Shown: in pieces, positions 6,889 to 10,890 of the stretch
How the letters are laid out: each line of letters opens with the position of its first letter
How positions within the stretch are numbered: position 1 is the stretch's first letter
Source of the DNA: Prevotellaceae bacterium
GTDB taxonomy: Bacteria; Bacteroidota; Bacteroidia; Bacteroidales; UBA932
DNA length: 10,890 nt
NCBI GenBank assembly: GCA_031273285.1
Contig: JAISSE010000076.1
Span: forward strand, 1-10,890
Direction of reading: 5' to 3'
Position numbers and translations under genes: made by a program
Notes under the pieces: model-generated
Databases searched by the model: none
What the model was told of the DNA's origin: nothing
Seen by the model: only the letters and a program-made list of their open reading frames with translations

Positions 6889-6932
6889 TTCAAACACAAA
6901 GAACACAATTCCTTGTGCCCTTTGTGTTTGAA
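6889..6932. repeat. Long-stem hairpin with CACAAAG words
   Basis: A 20-base stem (6889-6908 with 6913-6932, 18 of 20 pairs) closes on the four-base loop TTCC. Each arm contains CACAAAG followed nine bases later by a partial second copy, CACAA. It lies about 100 bases past the glucosidase stop codon. It could stop transcription of that gene, but no strong T tract follows on the minus strand, so a terminator role is uncertain. Confidence 0.7.
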
Positions 6933-6992
6933 AAAATCTTCTTTTCGAACAGTTTCTAAGGTGAATTTTGCACCGCTTACGGCTCATTATAC

Positions 6993-7034
6993 ACTGTTCA
7001 CTGTTCGTTATTCTCTATTCGTTATTCACTGTCT
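6993..7034. repeat. Heptamer tandem repeat ending at the glucosidase stop codon
   Basis: Six 7-base units can be read in register: ACTGTTC, ACTGTTC, GTTATTC, TCTATTC, GTTATTC, ACTGTCT. The last unit touches the first base of the glucosidase stop codon (7034-7036). The degenerate 7-base period suggests slippage growth of a simple repeat. No function is evident. Confidence 0.6.
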
Positions 7035-9301
7035 CACTTCAATTCAAAAGCATCTCCCAGCCGAATGTCTTCGGACGAAGAGCCTATCATGACGTCAAAT
7101 TCTCCGGCTTCCGAGCCGTACTGCAACAGGTCGTTGTAGAAGCACAGTTTGTCGTTGGTGATGACAAATTCTACGAGTTTTGTTTCTCCGGCCTGCAGAT
7201 GTATTTTTTTGAAATCTTTCAGCTCCTTCACCGGACGTACCACCGAACCTATCCTGTCGCGCAAATATAGCTGCACCACTTCTTCACCCGCATATTTGCC
7301 CGTATTGGTAACGTTAAGACTTACCGTAATCTGCTCCGAACTGTTCATTGTCTTTTTGGAGAGTTTGAGGTCTGCATATTGAAAATCGGTGTAACTAAGT
7401 CCGTGTCCGAAAGCAAATCTGGGGCTTGTTCTGACATCCATGTAACCGGATTTGAAGACGTAATCGGTATCCGTCGCGCCCGGTCGTCCGGTGTTGAAAT
7501 GGTTGTAATACAGCGGTATCTGACCTACGCTGCGCGGAAAAGTAAGCGGCAGTTTTGCCGACGGGTTTACATCGCCGAACAGTACGTCGGCTATGGCGTT
7601 GCCCGCCTGCGAACCCAGCCACCACGTGTAGAGAATGGCAGGCACATTGTCGGCTACCCAGTTGAATATCAACGGTCGTCCGGTGTTGATGAGCACTACC
7701 ACGGGTTTGCCGGTGGCGCAGATGGCTTTTACCAGCTCTTCCTGTACACCGGGCAGGCTTATATCGCTTCGGCTTCGTGCTTCGCCGGTCATCAGCTTTG
7801 ATTCGCCGATGCTGAGTACGACAACGTCCGACTGTCGGGCAACAGCTATCGCTTCGGCAAAACCGGAGGTATCGTCGCCTTCTATCTCACAACCTTTGGC
7901 ATACAGCAGTTTCGAGTCGGCGTCCATACGCTGCCTCACACCGTCCCACTGGGATACGATAAATTCTTCGCAATTCACATCCGACATGAACACGTCCACT
8001 ATCGACCATGCGCCCAGATTCTGTTTGTGCTCCTTAACCAGAGGTCCTATGAAACCAACGGTTTTGGTACTTTTTGAGAGCGGCAGCAGGTTGTTGTCGT
8101 TTTTCAGAAGCACGATGGATTTTGCAGCCATGCTGCGGGCAGCCTTCGCATGTTCGGGATTATTCAGCGCAGCCTTTTCGCGTTCTTCATCGCAGTATCG
8201 GTACGGGTCATCAAACAGTCCTATCTCGAATTTCTTGCGCAGTACGCGGCGCACAGCGTCGTCCACTACGGTTATGTCCACTATTTTGTCGTCGGTTACC
8301 AAAGTGTCGAGAAACCTTATATAGCCATAGCTTTCCATGTCCATGTCGTTGCCTGCTAAAATAGCTTTGGCAGATGCATCTTTGGAGTTTTTGGCATAGC
8401 CGTGCGTAATCATTTCGCCAATCGACCCCCAGTCGGAAACCACAAAACCCTGAAACTTCCACTGTCCCTTCAGAATATCGCGCTGCAGATACCTGCTTCC
8501 CGTAGCGGGTATGCCGTTTAAGTCGTTGAATGAGTTCATGAAAGTAGCCACATTGGCTTCACATGCAGCCTTGAACGGAGGAAGGTAAGTATCCCACAGC
8601 GTGCGCAGACTCATGTCCACCGAGTTGTAATCTCTGCCTGCCAGGGCGGCGCCGTAGGCTGCAAAGTGTTTGGCGCAAGCCATTATGCCGTCGACGGCAT
8701 CGGCTTTATCGCCCTGAAAACCCTGTACGCGAGCGACGGCAATGAGCGAGGCAAGATAGGGGTCTTCACCCGCTCCTTCCATAATTCGTCCCCAGCGCGG
8801 GTCGCGGCAAATGTCCACCATAGGAGCAAAAGTCCAGTTCACGCCTGTAGCCGACGCTTCGACGGCGGCAATTCGGGCGCTCAGTTTTATGGCGTCCAAA
8901 TCCCAGCTGGCAGCCTCTGCCAATGGGGTTGGGAAAGTGGTTTTGTAGCCGTGTACCACATCCAGCCCTATCAGGAGCGGAATTTTAAGTCGCGACTGCA
9001 TTGCCAGATTCTGATATTCCCGCACGCGCTTTGTTCCTCCCGTGATATTGAGCAGCGAGCCGACTTTTCCCTCTTTAATCTCCTGCACATAGTAGTCGTT
9101 TCGCAGCATGGGATAGCTGTCGGACACATCGTCGCTGTACTGGTTCAGTTGTCCGATCTTTTCTGCCAGCGTCATGCGCTTCAAAAGGTCTTCCACACGA
9201 TTGTCAATCGACACTGTAGTATCGAGATAGCGCGGCGTTTGCTGTTCGCAGGCGGCGCATAAACAGCCTGCAATCAGGCTCAGGATAAAAATTTTCTTCA
9301 T
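7034..9301 (-). CDS. bglX: Glycoside hydrolase family 3 beta-glucosidase (BglX type)
   Basis: A 755-residue exported enzyme that releases terminal beta-linked glucose (possibly xylose) from oligosaccharides by a retaining mechanism. The order is the BglX one: signal peptide, TIM-barrel domain (about 35-370), alpha/beta sandwich (about 395-610) and a C-terminal fibronectin-III-like domain (about 650-745). The nucleophile is Asp290 in VVSDWGS. The likely acid/base is Glu507 in TGEARSRSD. Sugar-binding blocks include GLDVVHG (112-118), RDPRWGR (166-172), AGEDPYL (177-183) and KHFAAYG (211-217). The N-terminus has two candidate lipoboxes: IAGC13, a good match but with a short hydrophobic stretch, and CAAC18, a poorer match; it is probably a lipoprotein on either reading. 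No SusC/SusD or other glycan-use gene is adjacent in the window. Sampled blocks are GC-richer (40-63%) than those of the propeller gene. No convincing promoter box was found. Confidence 0.93.
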   Translation of the reverse strand: MKKIFILSLIAGCLCAACEQQTPRYLDTTVSIDNRVEDLLKRMTLAEKIGQLNQYSDDVSDSYPMLRNDYYVQEIKEGKVGSLLNITGGTKRVREYQNLAMQSRLKIPLLIGLDVVHGYKTTFPTPLAEAASWDLDAIKLSARIAAVEASATGVNWTFAPMVDICRDPRWGRIMEGAGEDPYLASLIAVARVQGFQGDKADAVDGIMACAKHFAAYGAALAGRDYNSVDMSLRTLWDTYLPPFKAACEANVATFMNSFNDLNGIPATGSRYLQRDILKGQWKFQGFVVSDWGSIGEMITHGYAKNSKDASAKAILAGNDMDMESYGYIRFLDTLVTDDKIVDITVVDDAVRRVLRKKFEIGLFDDPYRYCDEEREKAALNNPEHAKAARSMAAKSIVLLKNDNNLLPLSKSTKTVGFIGPLVKEHKQNLGAWSIVDVFMSDVNCEEFIVSQWDGVRQRMDADSKLLYAKGCEIEGDDTSGFAEAIAVARQSDVVVLSIGESKLMTGEARSRSDISLPGVQEELVKAICATGKPVVVLINTGRPLIFNWVADNVPAILYTWWLGSQAGNAIADVLFGDVNPSAKLPLTFPRSVGQIPLYYNHFNTGRPGATDTDYVFKSGYMDVRTSPRFAFGHGLSYTDFQYADLKLSKKTMNSSEQITVSLNVTNTGKYAGEEVVQLYLRDRIGSVVRPVKELKDFKKIHLQAGETKLVEFVITNDKLCFYNDLLQYGSEAGEFDVMIGSSSEDIRLGDAFELK

Positions 9302-9360
9302 ATCAGTAATTTTTTTATGATAATTTTATTTAGTGTTTTCCATTCGTTCATTTTTTTAAA

Positions 9361-9509
9361 CAAGACCGTCCCGGAAGCACGCAGATAACGCGGATTATTA
9401 GGATTTTCGCAGATTATTATCTGTTGGATAACATGACGTTTATTTTATATTTATCTGCGTAAATCCTTAAAATCTGTGTCATCCGCGTGCCGAATTTCGA
9501 GACAGCCTC
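9361..9509. repeat. Full copy of the CTGCG-type dispersed palindrome in the eno-bglX gap
   Basis: Arms 9377-9414 and 9453-9490, 38 bases each, are imperfect reverse complements around a 38-base AT-rich spacer. The outer end on the right (TTTCGAGACAGCCTC, to 9509) is the reverse complement of the outer ends seen at 4499 and 5881; the left outer end (CAAGACCGTCCCGGAA) has diverged. The element fills most of the gap between the enolase 3' end and the glucosidase start, so a transcript of either gene entering this gap would contain a large hairpin. The remaining gap (9302-9360, 9510-9537) is AT-rich and shows no further gene. Confidence 0.8.
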
Positions 9510-9537
9510 ATTCAAAAAATGCAAAATCATAGCATGA

Positions 9538-10863
<1,326 letters not shown>

Positions 10864-10890
10864 TTAACTTCCTCGAAATACACATATAAC

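Larger units (their letters stand above)
5709..7033. other. Repeat-rich non-coding island between propeller and glucosidase genes
   Basis: About 1.3 kb without a credible gene. Open frames here are short, run through palindromes and match no family I know. The stretch holds, in order: the promoter region of the propeller gene, a full CTGCG-type palindrome (5881-6022), a 21-base-period element (6144-6227), the compound CCGTCCC palindrome (6261-6422), a second longer 21-base-period element (6465-6633), an inverted repeat with CGCAAAG words (6696-6817), a hairpin with CACAAAG words (6889-6932), and a heptamer tandem (6993-7034). I see nothing further in 5760-5880, 6023-6143 or 6634-6695 beyond AT-rich spacer. 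Confidence 0.7.

Overview
The window looks like a chromosomal segment of a member of the Bacteroidetes, most likely order Bacteroidales. This rests on the protein families (DUF5077/DUF3472 lipoprotein, kinase-free PASTA membrane protein, WbqC-like protein, six-bladed beta-propeller lipoprotein), an exact Bacteroidetes -7 box (TAnnTTTG) before the propeller gene, and the absence of clear Shine-Dalgarno sequences. No phage, plasmid, transposase, CRISPR-cas, rRNA or tRNA gene is visible.

Layout. Positions 35-4490 hold five tightly packed plus-strand genes that read as one operon: a DUF3472 lipoprotein, a three-PASTA membrane protein, an inositol-monophosphatase-family phosphatase, an LpxL-type acyltransferase and a WbqC-like protein. 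Gaps and overlaps are +7, -1, +26 (or -4 with a GTG start) and -28 bases. Converging on it is a minus-strand beta-propeller lipoprotein gene (4533-5708). Next comes about 1.3 kb (5709-7033) with no convincing gene but packed with short structured repeats. A minus-strand GH3 beta-glucosidase (7034-9301) follows, then a repeat-bearing intergenic gap, then enolase (9538-10830, minus strand).

How the genes fit together. The operon has a cell-envelope theme: a surface or periplasmic lipoprotein, an inner-membrane protein with PASTA domains facing the periplasm, and a lipid A type acyltransferase, coupled to a soluble phosphatase and a WbqC-like protein that may concern surface polysaccharide. The glucosidase and enolase are independent metabolic genes: hydrolysis of beta-glucosides outside the inner membrane, and glycolysis.

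The least ordinary part is the non-coding DNA. It contains a compound palindrome of about 160 bases made of four CCGTCCC hairpins; a dispersed palindrome with arms of about 38 bases present as two full copies and one half copy (the half copy overlaps the propeller stop codon); a 21-base-period repeat; two further inverted repeats; and a 7-base tandem that runs into the glucosidase stop codon. Three of the inverted-repeat families share the same design: a short word doubled at 9-base spacing inside each arm. These look like miniature non-autonomous elements. I see no clear new protein system in the window.
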